Assembly (NCBI RefSeq): GCF_001540865.1
Contig: NC_033633.1
Coordinates: forward strand, 11,072,917-11,136,916
Reading direction: 5' to 3'
DNA length: 64,000 bases
Origin: Ananas comosus
Taxonomy: Eukaryota; Streptophyta; Magnoliopsida; Poales; Bromeliaceae
This document shows positions 10,013 to 22,526 of the stretch, piece by piece (within the stretch, counting starts at the first letter, position 1; every line of letters starts with the position of its first letter). Position numbers and translations under genes: made by a program. The notes under the pieces were generated by a model, which saw nothing but the letters and a program-made list of their open reading frames with translations, was not told where the DNA came from and did not search any database.

Positions 10013-10382
10013 TTAGGAATGTTAGCGGGTCAGATTCCGAGCAGGGTTTCAAAACCCATATCCGACTACCAAGCCCAAAACTCGAATCCACATCCGACCT
10101 GAATCTGGCAGATTTTAAAAAGTCATATCAAAATTCGAATCCGACCAAAATTCCGAAACACGAACCGGAACCTAAAAACTCGAACTTGAAACAATTATTT
10201 TTCTTTAGTATATTTCAAAACATATTTAATTAAATATAAATTATATATTACATAATAATAGAATCAATTGGAGTTCGGATCCGATTCGGGTTTTGGTCGG
10301 GTAAAGATAAAATTCATATTTGAATTTTCGGATTCGTGTCCCAATAAAATTTCAGTTATTGGTATCCAATTTTTACCTAATA
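10013..10382. mobile_element. degenerate hAT-like element with TCGGGTTT-type repeats
   Basis: It starts near TTAGGAATGTTAGCGGGT and ends near GGTATCCAATTTTTACCTAA. The body contains CCGAAACACGAACCGGAACC and GATCCGATTCGGGTTTTGG, the same degenerate short-repeat style as the better preserved element at 20573-21024. Boundaries are approximate. Confidence 0.45.
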
Positions 10383-10525
10383 ATAAAAAAAAATAACTCA
10401 CGTGCATTGCACGTGCACAATGTCTCCTCCTCCACCTCTCTCTTCAGCTTAATCCGCTCAATCTCTCATTTTTTTTTATTTTATATATTATATATTTTTT
10501 ACATTTTTATTCTCCATTTTTTCCC

Positions 10526-10571
<46 letters not shown>

Positions 10572-10640
10572 AATTCGCTCTTTGGGATCTGCAAATGCAG
10601 CTTCTTACTTGGAACCAGAATCGCCCTTTCGATGGTATGA
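10383..10640 (+). promoter_or_regulatory. possible promoter and first exon of the 11944 gene, with (CT)n tract
   Basis: A long CT microsatellite (about 10529-10569) is followed by a more GC-balanced stretch ending at a good donor (GATG|GTATGAG, about 10632). CT-rich stretches near plant transcription starts are common. A G-box-like CACGTG lies at about 10400. Assignment to the downstream gene is inferred. Confidence 0.35.
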
Positions 10641-11943
10641 GCTCGTAACCCTCTCCAATTTCGAGCAAATTTCGTATTTTTGAAGCTTCGTGCGTCGTAT
10701 TGAACCCTAAAGTTGAGATCTTGCTAGAGTTCTAGGAGTAAAAGTTTGATTTTTTCCTTTTTTTAAAAATTTCTGGGAATGATTATTTAGCTACATTAAT
10801 GCTCGCTACCCCTTTTAGGGTTTCAGTGTAAATAAGCCCCCGAAAAGTGCTTTTTGTTAAAGAATGTAAAAAAATCGTTTCTTTTTTTTATTTTATAAAA
10901 GCTTAAGCTTTAGACATTTTGATAGATCCAAAACATGGACTTAAATTTAACAGAAGAAAAATTAACGAGACTAGAAGTCTAGTGAGATTTGATGTTAGAA
11001 CCACTAAACAACCATTAATCTCCGTTAGCTTAAGCTGCTTGAGAATAATATTTTTAATATTTTATATTCAGTGGTCTCCGTCACATCTGGGTTTGAGACC
11101 GTTTGATAGGCTCATGATGTGGACTTGAATTAAATAGGAGAAAATTAAACGAAACTATTAGCCTGGTGGGCCGCGGAGAACGGTGTTTTTAATATTTATT
11201 TTCAAAACCTTTTAATTTGGGGATTACACTTTGCATTTGGTCAAATCTTATAGGGCCATTGTGATTCCTTAGCAATTTTTACAATATATTTCCATGTTGG
11301 ATAGAATAAAACAAGAATCATGCCTTGCATGTAATGTATAAAGCTTTGTTTGGATGTCGGAATTACTTGTCCAGTGATAACTTTAATTCGGCATAAAGAT
11401 TTTCTTTTGTGATTAGAAGTTAGAAGTTTGATTTTTGTTCATTCGAAAGTTTTGGCATCTGTGCAACCAAACAGTTCCCACGGGTCTCTCCACCTGTTCA
11501 CGTAAGCTTTTAGATTGTGTTCGAGCCCTTTAACATTGTATACACCTCGGTTCGCATCTCCCTTTTTTCTTTCTAGCCCAGTGGCCGTGCGCTAGTTGTA
11601 TCTCGCACGTGAAATTGTTTGCGCCATGTTTACGTGGGCTTCATGTGACTACATTGGGTTTGTGCCACGTGCTAGTGTATCTTCACCCTTTAACTTAAGC
11701 TTTTGTGTTGGGTTTGATCCTATTAATAGTATATTTAATGATTATAACCAATCTTATAATAACTGCAGGAGTATGATGGTTAAGATAGCTTGGATGGCCT
11801 TCTAGTTGGATTCTATTGGGTTCTTTCCGATTTCCGAAGGTAGTGGAATACTTTTTGATGGGTAATTTGGAAAGAATCGAAGTATTTCTAAACATGACAA
11901 TCTCTTTTTCACAATTCGATACGTTCTCGTGATTGTTTTTGTC
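10641..11943 (+). other. probable intron / leader of the tail-anchored protein gene
   Basis: AT-rich, without a coding frame. A candidate acceptor (AATAACTGCAG) ends at about 11768. Short direct similarity exists between about 10919-11080 and 11095-11200 (GTTTGA..., AAATTAACGAGACTA), a weak local duplication. Confidence 0.35.
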
Positions 11944-12480
11944 ATGGATTCTGAGAACCGGAAGGAAGCTGATCTTGTGATCGACATCGAGGGCGACAAA
12001 AACATAATGCTAAATAAAGAGGAAGTAATCTCGGATAGACTAGAGAAGTATGACGAAACCCTAAATTGGGAAATGAACTTCTCTACCTCTCCAAATACCC
12101 GTCACGACAACAGAGAAACTCTAGACCATAGGCTTCTTCGAGGAGACAAGCTAGGTCTATTGGAAAAAGCCGTGGGGTTTGAAAAGCCAAGAAAGAAGTC
12201 CTCGGAGAAGCCACCGAGGCCACCCCGACCTCCAAAGTCGCATTCTCTTGGTGCTGCTGATCAGAAGCTGATCCAGGAAATCTCCGAGCTCTCGTTGTCA
12301 AAAAGAGCACGACTTGAACGCATGAAAGCAAGGAAGAAGATTAAGATTGCAAAGGCATCGTCTTCTAGCAGCAGCACCAACTGCGGTGCCTTGGTTGTGA
12401 CTGTTCTCTTCCTCCTAATCATAATATGGAAAGGTATCATACATTTTGTGATAAATATTCGGAAATGCATGCAGAAATAA
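11944..12480 (+). CDS. small tail-anchored membrane protein of unknown function
   Basis: From ATG 11944 the frame encodes 178 aa (MDSENRKEADLVIDIEG...). The N-terminal ~80 residues are acidic and soluble. A proline-rich PPRPPRPP motif lies at about 90-97, a basic segment (KRARLERMKARKK) at about 120-132, a Ser run at 139-144 and one hydrophobic segment at about 147-162, placing the membrane anchor near the C terminus. I recall a plant-wide uncharacterised family with this arrangement (PRPPRPP, ISEL..KRAR.ERMKA, then one TM), function unknown. A strong donor (AAAG|GTATC) at 12433 and an acceptor at 12599-12600 suggest the last 16 codons may be intronic. The spliced C terminus would then be short, so the 3' end is uncertain. 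Confidence 0.7.
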   Translation: MDSENRKEADLVIDIEGDKNIMLNKEEVISDRLEKYDETLNWEMNFSTSPNTRHDNRETLDHRLLRGDKLGLLEKAVGFEKPRKKSSEKPPRPPRPPKSHSLGAADQKLIQEISELSLSKRARLERMKARKKIKIAKASSSSSSTNCGALVVTVLFLLIIIWKGIIHFVINIRKCMQK

Positions 12481-13760
12481 TAAATATATGTTGCACATTA
12501 CGCAATATGTGTAAGTGACTCACTGTCTTATTCTCTATATTCGCCATTTTGACCTTGATTTTTGTAGATATAAGATAAAACTTTTCATTTTCTTGACTAG
12601 GTTTATTCTGAAGAGCAACAAGGAGTTCAACACCATGCTTTTAAAGGGAAGAAATCCTCACGGCCCCATAGGTGAAGCATAGATTAGGAAAAGTTTCTGA
12701 CTATTCACATGGATTAATGTACAACTTTTTGAACCAAATTATTGCTTCATATATTTAGACTTACGAGCTAAATCTATCTTGTTCATTCAGTTTAATGTGG
12801 TTGTAATGTGGTGCTAGCTGTTTCTCTATTGACCATATGCCAAATATTGTTATGTAAGAAGATTTAGTTAATTAATCCTGAATATACTGTTGATAGGGGC
12901 TCCGTAATTTGGTTCGGTTAGTGACTGTTACTTGTATGCATTTTTTTGGAACACTACAAGGTTGCTGTATATGCAATATTGCGTCTGTGCCCCGAAAACA
13001 TTGCCACTATGTTTCTTCAAAATGAAAGCTCAATTGTTAACTGATTGTGTTCAAAAGTTACCATTGTAAGGTCAAAGAGCAACATATATGTTACGACTTC
13101 TAGAGAGATATTATAATTATCAGTCAGTGAGAGTTGTGTTCTTATTTCTTTCTAATACACTACTGGGATCATTAACTGTTCATTAATTTTCAACTCTCTC
13201 TAATGCTTTTACTTCTTACGAAACATTTGTTTTATCAGAGACTGGCAGTGCTCAAAAGTGGGGGAAAGATTTATATGAATGTTTTGAAAAATGTCTATCA
13301 AAGTGAAGTTTGTGATGAAATTGCTCGTTAGTTCAGCAGTTTGTTAGGCAGAGCCGCTGAAGCATGTTTTATATTGTAAAGTGAAAAAAAAAAAAAAACT
13401 CTTCTCAAGAATCCAACATTTTAGGTTATTTGACGGATAGTTTTAAACTTTCCCTTTGGAATGTTTGAATATCAGCATATCTTATCTAGCATGTCTCTTC
13501 CTAATTACTTGAGGATTTAGTAGCTTGTTTTTATCATTATATCATAGGAATTTGAATTTCAACTACTGTGTAGTCTTAATAATTCTCCTTGTGCAGGAAA
13601 CAAGATTTCACCTACAAGATGATTAATACAATAATGGGAAAAACAAAGAAAATAAATTAAGTAATCCTTCTTATATTTTATGTAGAAATGTTCTCATGCT
13701 CAATGCCTAACCACCAAGCATTCCTTGCGTGAATAATGTGATCTAGGTTGGGTTAATTTC
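12481..13760. other. gene-poor AT-rich sequence after the tail-anchored gene
   Basis: The first ~200 bases may include a final exon and 3' UTR: the acceptor at 12600 is followed by a frame that would read VYSEEQQGVQHH and stop near 12675. Beyond that nothing coding or clearly repetitive is recognised. Confidence 0.35.
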
Positions 13761-14110
13761 CATGCATCTAAGCAGGAGAATTATTGTTTGCGTTCGGTAC
13801 ATCCATACATGTGCATTCGTTATCCATTTGTCATTCATCATATCTTATACTTTCAATTCAATCATTTAATTTTTAAATAGGAAAAAAAAGGCTGCATCTC
13901 ACTGGGCGGTAGGGGATTGATAGATAAATAAGTGGTGTGCATTTCCATGCATTGTTGCAGAAGAATTATTGTTTGGATTCGACACATCTATACATCTGCA
14001 CCCCTTGTTTGTTTGCCATTCATCACATCTTATACCTTCAATTCAATCATCTAAACTTAAATGGAGAAAAAGGCTATACAACTCACTATACAGTAGGAGA
14101 CCAAAATATG
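13761..14110. repeat. 185-bp imperfect tandem duplication
   Basis: Copies start at CATGCATC (13761) and CATGCATT (13946). Both contain GAATTATTGTTTG, then CATTCATCA.ATCTTATAC.TTCAATTCAATCAT. Moderately diverged. Confidence 0.7.
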
Positions 14111-14194
14111 AAATGAGGTGGAGTGGGGATGAATAGATGGTCTATACAGGCGAAATTTTCTCTCCAACAAGCCCTTAGAAATTTTTTTTTTGAC

Positions 14195-14312
14195 GGAGCT
14201 ATTACATAATTTCACTGGCAAACTTGTCATGCTGAGAACTTAACCACCCTCCACCCCTTCTTCAATGGAGCAGTTACATGATTTCATTGTCAAACTTGTC
14301 ATACTGAGAAGT
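14195..14312. repeat. 73-bp partial tandem duplication
   Basis: GGAGC.(A)TTACAT.ATTTCA, AAACTTGTCAT.CTGAGAA and neighbours occur at 14195 and again at 14268. Confidence 0.6.
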
Positions 14313-15462
14313 GCAGATCTAATTTTCCTTTAGAAATTTCTTTTCTGAAATGTTTGAACTTTTATCTGCTTCTTACCATTTTCTGACTAGCGATTCTATA
14401 TATCAGCATGTTGGATTTTGAATTAGATATCAAAGCTTTGAAAAGTATGAACTTTCGTTTTCAGTTTGCCTTTCTTTTCTCTTCATTCTTACCGCGTTGA
14501 AGTTTCCTGGATGCTATGATGCACAATGTTTCGTTTTGGCTGCTGTGTTGTATCATTTACGTTTCAGATACTGATACTCGCCCAATACGTATCAGATACT
14601 TCGGATATTCGAGGGATACTTGGCAGGCATGCGAGGGATACTTGGGGGATAAAACGTGGAGCTTTTCAGGTCTAACCAGGGATAGAATCACTTCATTTTG
14701 GATGACACTTGCATCAAGGATTCATGCTTAATAAAACTCAAGATCAATATGAGTCTGATTGATTTCGTTTCTTGATATATTAAAGCTCGACTATATTTAC
14801 GTAATTCACACAAGTTAGTTGAGTTCATATTTTTATGTTATTAAATCTTCTTACTGAATTTTAAATCTGTAGTATATATCTCTTTTCCCTGTTGCCGTAC
14901 CCTTATCGTGTCATATCCATATCTCATATCTGTTTTTATGCAACTGAGCGTAGGTGACTTGTAATGATAGGATTATATCTCTGATAGTTAGCCCTTCTCG
15001 CAGGAGTTTTGACTGAAACAGTTTTTCTTCATTTCCTGCACGTGATTTCCTAAATCTATTTTCTTTAATGCAACATTTTTTTTTGTTAATCCAATATTAC
15101 GTGTGCATGAAAATACACTGAATTTTCTCTGACATACATAGCATGAGGATTATTTCCATTTAGTGAATCTTTTTGTTGTTTAGCAAACTGAAAATTCTCT
15201 CTAGATAAAAAAAAAAAACTGTAGCATTAAAAAGAAAAGATTATCAAGCAATATGTCATGCCTGTGTCTGATGGTGGTGATATAAAAGGGTCGGTAGATG
15301 TACCGCTTGTGAAATAACTTCTCTACTCTGCCGGACAGCGTTGTGTTGTTTGTTAAACACGCAGTTTGCAGTTTTTGCTGTGGTTGCAATCAAAGGTGGG
15401 TTATTTGATAAACTTTTGTTAGATAGTGTTATCATAAGGTGCAGTACATTAAACCCTTCAAA

Positions 15463-15563
15463 AGCTTCTCGGCGGCAGAATTAGAAGCTCTAGTTAAAGA
15501 TATTGACTTCAAAATGTAGAAGTTCTAGTCTGAAATTTCTTCTGCCGCCGTAATGAGAAGCTG
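15463..15563. repeat. short foldback (~100 bp hairpin)
   Basis: AGCTTCTCGGCGGCAGAA on the left is mirrored by TTCTGCCGCCGTAATGAGAAGCT on the right (an inverted repeat with one small bulge), around a ~55-bp AT-rich loop. Looks like a small MITE. Confidence 0.6.
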
Positions 15564-15690
15564 TTGGAGCTATTCTGGCTTAAGAACGAAAAAAAATAAC
15601 TGTTGGTGTTTCTTTGAACATCCTACCCAAAGAGTATTTCTGCAGATGCTCTAATTCGGCCGACTGCCGAATTGACTTGTTATCTGGAAA

Positions 15691-15824
15691 GGGAAGCTGG
15701 TTGGACCTGCAAAATGTGAGACATGAAGTTGAATTACATCTATGCTTTGAGCTACAAGGGAAGCTACTTGGACCTGCAAAATCTGTCACATGTTAGTTGG
15801 ATTATATCTGCGTGCTTAATTAGG
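15691..15824. repeat. 67-bp tandem duplication
   Basis: GGGAAGCT..TTGGACCTGC followed by AAAAT.TG..ACATG occurs at 15691 and 15758, with matching downstream bases (GTTG.ATTA.ATCT). Confidence 0.75.
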
Positions 15825-16029
15825 GCAGGGTTTCTCTCTTTCAGATTCAATCTTCTCAAGCATGAATTTCTCTGACTTTCAGCATCATTTCTTATGGCTT
15901 TTTGCTGTCAGCACCTAGCAATACCATGTTCTTCTTGACTTGTGTGTTGCCTTCCCAATTAATACAGAGAGAAATAACTAGTTCCCACTTATTATGTGAA
16001 CAACAATGGAAACCATGCTAGGTAAGGAA

Positions 16030-16258
16030 CGACTCGATTTTCAGAAGGATCCTTCCGAACCCTGGCCAAGCCACGCAAAACTTTAAGCTGTTAGTGCAAG
16101 AGTGGGACCTTCGTCTCCCTAGTTATCTATTTATTTATTTTTTTTTTTTTATCGCTTCTCCGTGCCGTCCGTGGCCCTCGTTGCCCCACCCTTGTAGCCT
16201 AGTTCATATATTCAATGAATGAAGCAGATAGCGTGCTACCTTTTTCTCAAAAAAAATA
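16030..16258 (+). mobile_element. 5'-truncated LINE (L1-like) 3' end
   Basis: A GC-balanced segment with a T run, then AATGAATGAAGCAGATAGCG and GTGCTACCTTTTTCTC ending in an A tract at about 16250-16258. The same 3' end occurs at 61313-61598, and a shorter version near 17147-17185. It resembles plant L1 3' UTRs. Its tail matches the SINE tails in this window. Confidence 0.5.
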
Positions 16259-16916
16259 ATGGAGACTATGTTGCTCTTATTAGAATACATTAAGTTTTGA
16301 GCTTTTGTTGCAGCAGAAAGCAGAAATGTGATTTTGAGGCCCCGACAACCGTCATTACTACACAAAAGCAATCTCCTCATGGTATGTTACCAAAATCTAC
16401 ATTGGTTGGAGCTTCTTGCACATCTAGATAATCCCCTCTTCTTCCTCTTTGACATTTCAATCACTGCAAAAAAATTCAAACCTTGCTTTGTAACTTTTTC
16501 CAAAATCTTTGCTTTCTGAGAAAGTGCTTCTGAGTTTATCCACATGGGCACCTCCAAGGAAGAACCCTACAAGAAAGTGCCTAAAGAAGATGAAGACAAA
16601 CAAAGGCCACATGGTGCAATGGGAAACCTGCAGACCTGTCCCATTTTGTTGGATAGACACATATGTTCAAATTGAAGAAAACTCACAAATTTTAGGTGGA
16701 GTTTCAAATTGCATCATATTCCTTTGTGGAAAAGAAATTCATGGCTTGTCAAGGTTGTACCTACCCTGAAATGCAAGTCCAAAATGCATTCAGATGGGAA
16801 GTTCTTGTTTGAAATGATGGGTAACCTGCAGGCTGAGTACAAACTTTTGAATTTAAGTAAAGTATGTGTACAGATTGATTTGTCGGATCGTTGGCGCTAA
16901 CCATTAATCCCAAAAG
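16259..16916. other. unassigned sequence with no recognisable gene
   Basis: Several short frames overlap here but none shows a domain or good codon structure. A motif resembling an acceptor (TTTTGTTGCAG) near 16314 could belong to a gene relic. Nothing is called. Confidence 0.3.
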
Positions 16917-17145
16917 CTCGAGCTGTTAGAAATACGCAACCAATTCACTTAAAGCGTATAAATACAGCGCCCGTGGGTCTCAATTGTGACTCGATCCAAC
17001 CAGACTCACGCCATTTCGAACATGACTCGGCCCATATAGCCTTCCGCCATAGGGCAGGATACTGACCCATTTAAGTCAACATGATTGTGCTTGGCGCAGT
17101 TGGCCTGAAACTTAATGCTAGTATCAGAGGTCCAAAGTTTATTTT
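16917..17145. other. possible LTR fragment with PBS-like end
   Basis: A segment with CGCCCGTGGGTCTCAATTG and a downstream AGTATCAGAGGTCC, which resembles the plant initiator-Met tRNA primer-binding site (TGGTATCAGAGC). It would be an LTR/PBS junction relic. No second copy is visible in the window. Confidence 0.25.
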
Positions 17146-17196
17146 TTAAATAAACGAAGCAGATAGATTGCTACCTTTCTCTCGACCAAAACAGTA

Positions 17197-17564
17197 GGTG
17201 AAAAATGTACAACACTTTTTATCTAAATTACAGACCATTTTAAATCAGCTACCCAATCTTTTAAAATTTTGATTTTATTATTCAAACTTTTAGTTTGTTT
17301 GATTTGAGTCAGTTAGCGATACATTGGCTTCAAAATTTAAGCTAATTACTTATTTCAATAAATTTATTGTTACGAGAATTGTATAAAGTATACTAACTAA
17401 ATATGTAAAGATAAAACACGCATTCAAATTTTGAAGTGAAAGTGCCTTTTACCGACTTAAATCAAACAAATTTAAAGATTGGATAGTAAAACTAAAATTT
17501 TTAAAGATTAGATAGTCGATTCAAAATAGTCTACAATTTAGATAATTTCGGTAGGTTTTTACCC
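17197..17564. mobile_element. foldback element (family E, best copy)
   Basis: About 370 bp. GGTGAAAAATGTACAAC on the left mirrors GGTAGGTTTTTACCC on the right, with further inverted matches (TCTAAATTACAGACCATTTT / AATAGTCTACAATTTAGA). Related to the pair at 9313-9999. Confidence 0.6.
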
Positions 17565-17960
17565 AGAAAAAAAAAATGTACAGAGTAATAAAGTATCCTT
17601 TAATTTCTTTTTTGTTTGTCTTTAAAATAATGTAAATGGAAAGAATCAGAAGCTCAGAGGTGTCAATTACAAGAAAATTAATTAAGGAGTCTATTTCATA
17701 AAAGTTCTATAGTTGAGGGGGTCCCCTGCAAATGTTTTACCTATAAAACATCACATCAGGATGTGAATGTAACAACCAAAATGTGTTTGTATTTAATTGA
17801 ATGAAACACTTTATATATGTGGTGCCAAAACTAATCTTATATATTATTATTATTTTATTATTATTATAATATTAAAGTAGTGTTGCACCAAATGGCGTAA
17901 TTTTGAAGCAAGAAATTTTGTGGTGGATTGTGACTCCAAATTTATTCTGTATTATTAAAT
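17565..17960. other. AT-rich intergenic
   Basis: No gene seen. Contains a TTATTATTATT-type run near 17840. Confidence 0.5.
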
Positions 17961-18292
17961 TTAGGTTAAATTATAAAAAAATTTTCTATAAAGTTTTTAC
18001 GCATTTTCAAGTTATTACATTTAGTCTCTCTACGACAAAGTTCTATCATAATTATGTTTAATTTATGCCAAAAATACTATTTAAAATGATAGAAATATAT
18101 TAAAAAATTATTTTTTTATAAAAAAAGTAAAGGTAATTTGATCATTTTGTCCCCTTCATTAACGCTGTACGGTCCTAAAAATATTTTTGAAATTTTAAAG
18201 GGGTAAAATATAGGTTTTAAAAGTCAGGGGAAAAAAATAAAAAAATAAGTATTTGCAGGAGGGTTTTCTATAATTTAGCCTTAAATTTATTT
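17961..18292. mobile_element. AT-rich MITE (family C, copy 2)
   Basis: Ends TTAGGTTAAATTATAAAAA and CTATAATTTAGCCTTAA are inverted repeats. The body matches 3891-4270 (TTTGATCATTTTGTCCCCTT). Confidence 0.65.
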
Positions 18293-18469
18293 CCTTTATT
18301 ATGTTAAACTTCCATGGTCTTAATTTACTTCTAATCTTAAAACTAAACGGTTCTGTCCAATTTATTTTTTCTTTTCAATTTATTTTAGTAAAACTCTTTT
18401 GTTTTGATTTATTTTAAGCTCAAAACTCAAATTGTATGGTTAATTTGGATTTATACTAATCTAAATACA

Positions 18470-18509
<40 letters not shown>

Positions 18510-20572
18510 AAAATTTATTGTCTAAATTTATTCTACACGTGAAATTTAAATTTTACTTTACGATCCTATTATTTTAACCTCACTGTATTTTTGAATTAAT
18601 TTAAATTTTGAGAACCTTAACACTTGGATAATTTTTTGCGGGGGGTGAGGTTGTGATCATGATTGTGATATTTTCCTAACTAAATATATCTCTAGTTCTC
18701 AAATTTTAAGGTTAATTAAATACATGAATTATGAGATTTGACGAATAACTGTTAAAGCTTATTGTCACATGTGGTGTTTAATTTTCCAATGAGATGGTCA
18801 TTGTTTTATATGATTAAGTTCAAATTACTAACCATTTAATGTAGACTTTTTTCATGTGTTGGTGATGATGTGTTTTTACTTTTTATTTGATGTGATTGTT
18901 ATGATGTATAAAACAAATTAACTTTCGTTGTCTAAGTATTGGCATTCTTGTGAGTCATATTATATCTACAAATGTTTAATTGATGCTTCTGTGAAAAGCA
19001 TTCATTGAAGCATAAATTTGTTGAATATAAAAATATAAAAGTATTATTTTTTATCGGCTTGCAATTGTGGAGTAATTTGTTATCTTATGTGGTATCAGAA
19101 TAAAAAATTTTGAGTTTGAATCATATCTCACATTTAGAACTTGTTTGATATTTGAAATTTATCATAATATTGATAGATGAAATAAAGTTGAAATTAAAGC
19201 ATACATAGATGTGTTTTTGTGTTTTTAGATGAGACCACACGAAATATAACATAATTAACTTATTGTGACATCCGAAATGCGATATTATCATAATTTTTCA
19301 AGGCACGTACAACAAATGGAGCGCATTGATTCAAACAAAAGTTCTAATTAAGTGCTTTTTATTTATTGCACTACTAAAGCAATATTTTTTTAAAAAATAG
19401 TACAATATCACATTGTAGAACAAATAGACTCGTAACAAACGAGGAAAATGACATAGTAGTCCTATTTTTTCAATGAGATAATTATCTATATATCCTCGTA
19501 CGTTTGAAAATAGATTTACTTTTTTTTTTTCTTTCTAAAATACCCCTCATATATTCCACCGTTATTATAAAATACCTCCGCAGTTATCTCCTGTTAAGTT
19601 AACTTGGGTTAAACATGAGTTAAATATCTACCATAGTTAAAAAAAATTAAAATACCAATTTTATCCTTAACTTAAGTGCAAATAAGAAATATTGGTGACA
19701 GTAGAGGGGTATATTGAAAAAGACCAAAAGTCAAAATATTTTTTGTGTCCTCGACTTTAGGGGCAAATAAGAAAGTCAGTGATAATGGAAGAGTATATTT
19801 GAAAGAAAAAATAGTAATTTTATAAAAATAACAGAGTTCATTAATAAATTTTAACATTAGGAGTATATTAGAAATAGGTTGAAACGTAGAAAGGATATTT
19901 TCAATATTAGCCTTCTAAGAGGGATAAATCGAAAAGTCCGAGAACTTTTCACTGATATATAAGCAATTGCCCCGTTTTCAATTATGGTGGGTCATATGGT
20001 TGAAAGGCTGAGGCTTCGTTTGGAATAGTTTGGAATTGTGGAGGCTGAGGCTTCATTTGTAATTGTGGAGAGATTACATTACATGCGATGAGCAAGTATG
20101 ATTGAAAAATGCCTTGTTCGTTTCCGTACGTAATATTGCGTTTCGCATATCGCAATGAGTTGGTTACGATATATTTTTCACAGTACCACCGGAGAATGCA
20201 GAAGCATTTCTCTATATGCTTTTATACCAACTCTATTTTATTTAATAGTGTGAGATAGGCCTCAATATCAAACTATGCTTGAATCAATTGTTCTTGAAAG
20301 CTAGGAATCATTAAGATTTCAAAAGTTTCTTATCGAATAACTGTGATCTATTTGAAATAATTGTTGGGATTCTAGTAGCGATACCATATTTCGAGAATCC
20401 GTAATCTGTTTTGATACCGATTGGCGATTGCTGTTGATTTGGTACTCGTTTCGATACCGGGTGTGGGGATTCTGTAACCAAAGCATCGAATCAAATTTTT
20501 ATCATAAAAGCTATCGATGCCACAATTACGAAAAAAAAAAAAAGATTCACTAACCAAAAAAAGAATTAGACC
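18293..20572. other. AT-rich gene-poor tract
   Basis: Holds a TA microsatellite (about 18474-18507). About 19440-19980 may be another old foldback: polyA/T-flanked AAATAAGAAA motifs recur at 19681 and 19766. Short GGCTGAGGCTTC.TTTG repeats occur at 20006 and 20043. No gene is supported. Confidence 0.45.
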
Positions 20573-21024
20573 TAGGGATGTCAATAGGTATGGATACCCA
20601 AAATTTTATCGGAATTCGAACCCGAACGAAGCGAATTTATCCTATGCTAAACGATTACGATTTTGGATATGGATATGAAAAATAAAAATCCAATGAATAT
20701 AAATTCGAATATGAATTTTGACTGTACTTGACTCGAACCCCAACCCGACCGGATTTGAATTTATTTTATATTATATATCATATGTATATAAAAATTTAAT
20801 GTTATATTTGAATTTGTATTTTAAAAATTTAAATTTAATGTAATATATTTTGAAATATTGAAAAGAGAAATAATTGTTTCGAGTTAGAATTTTTGGGTTC
20901 AGTTTCGGGTTTCGATCTGGATTTTTAAAATTCGTCGGGTTCAGGTTTAGGATTCAAGATTGGAATCGGGTTTGGATTCGGGTTTTTGAAAATCCGTCCT
21001 AAATCCGATCCATTGACATCCTTA
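20573..21024. mobile_element. hAT-type non-autonomous element with 8-bp TSD
   Basis: Starts TAGGGATGTCAATAGG and ends CCATTGACATCCTTA (inverted). It is flanked by ATTAGACC (20565-20572) and GTTAGACC (21025-21032), 7 of 8 identical, the TSD length of hAT transposons. The subterminal regions are degenerate arrays of TCGGGTTT / AACCCGA motifs. 452 bp, non-coding. Confidence 0.8.
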
Positions 21025-21152
21025 GTTAGACCCGACTCCTCTTCTGTGTAGAGTAGTTTCAATCCGAACTCTATAACCCCTCTCTCCTCTTTCACAAATT
21101 CAGAAATCTCTCTTAACGTATGAGCGTAGTAGATGCATTAAATTCGACCTAA

Positions 21153-21804
21153 GGCCCTATTTGGTTCCCTGTAAAATCGCCCCGAAAAAATTTTTCAACG
21201 GAAAAATACAATTCTGAGCGTTTGTTTATCCATAAAAATTTTTTTTTGAAAAATTCTTTTCACAGGTGCGCGGTCCACGAGGCGCACCCCACCTCGTGGA
21301 CCACGAGAGAGAGGTCCACTGGGTGCGGTGGACCTCTCTCCCCCATCTTTTATATATATATATATAATATATATATATACTATATATATAAATATATATT
21401 TATATATGTATATATATATTAAAAATAATATTTTATTTATAAATATATTTATTATATAATATTTTACATCTATTAATTTATTTTATAGTATTAAATATAT
21501 ACTATTAAATATTATATTATATATTTAATTATTGCATAATATATTTTAAATATTTTTTATTTTTAAATATAAACTATAATATTAATATATATATAATATG
21601 ATAATAATTATATATTAATAATATAAAATATGTAAAACAAAAAAAAATATATAATAATTTATATTTATATTTTTTTTTTCTTTCAACCAAACAACCGTTG
21701 TGAAAAACTACTTTTCTTTTTCTACAAATCAAACATAAACGACGTAAAATATTTTTTCATCAAAATTTTTTTTTTCATAATTTTACGTGGAACCAAACAC
21801 ACCC
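21153..21804. mobile_element. PIF/Harbinger-like (Tourist) MITE with TAA TSD
   Basis: The left end GGCCCTATTTGGTTCC and right end GGAACCAAACACACCC are inverted, flanked by TAA on both sides (21150-21152 and 21805-21807). The interior carries a palindromic GC-rich segment (about 21265-21340) and a ~300-bp pure A/T tract. 652 bp, non-coding. Confidence 0.75.
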
Positions 21805-21840
21805 TAAGCAATCTCTTCGCGGCGCCGACACCACCTAATA

Positions 21841-21952
21841 AGAGATCCCTCTCAGCGGTACCAACAAAGAGCTTCTACACTCGAGCTCTTGACAATATAG
21901 GCCGTACCTCACCTAGCCTAATTAATAATTGAATACAATATATGAAGCTATA
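21841..21952. repeat. ~112-bp direct repeat, left copy
   Basis: Nearly identical to 23118-23230 (shared CTCTCAGCGGTACCAACAAA and the following bases). The two copies flank a pair of foldback MITEs. It may be a local segmental duplication or relic termini of a larger insertion. Confidence 0.85.
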
Positions 21953-21974
21953 TATATATAGAGAGAGAGAGAGA

Positions 21975-22526
21975 GAGTTGAGCTGGAATGCTATCGGTAG
22001 CAAACGGACTCTGTTGCCACCCATTTGTTTTTGATGATGGAGCTTTCAAATCAACGATTGGTACCGTTGAACATGATCTATATCACTTGAAGTATTTAGA
22101 AATTAAATTTCAAATCTTTTCGACATCATTTACCTAATGATCAAAGGGTTTCAAAATTAGTAATTTTAATGGTTGCTATGAGGGGTTTTCTCGTTTAACG
22201 GTGTAAAGCTATCCAAATCAATTGAATTTTGGTTAGAAAATTCTTTAAACTATTTAGAACAAGATCTATATTCTTGATCATGATTACAAAATTTCTATCA
22301 TCATTTTTTAGAGGATATTCATTTTCAGCCATTCATTTTAACGCCCACTTGATGGACAAGAAAATAATATCGGAAAAGTATGAAATTTGATTTCTAGATA
22401 CTTCAAGTGGTATAGATAATGTTCCAAGCGGTGCCGAACTGTCCGATAATTGAGAGCTCCATCATCGAAATACAAAATGGGTGTTCAATGAGAACTCTAC
22501 CTCTGATGAGTAATTTCCAACTCCAA

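Noticed and set aside
14516..14731. 71-codon frame with DTDTRPIRIRYFGYSRDT
   Set aside because: It comes from short ATACT/GATACTT-type repeats, without domain or splice support.
16259..16916. Possible small gene or last exon of the 11944 gene
   Set aside because: Frames are short and inconsistent, and no conserved motif of the family was found.
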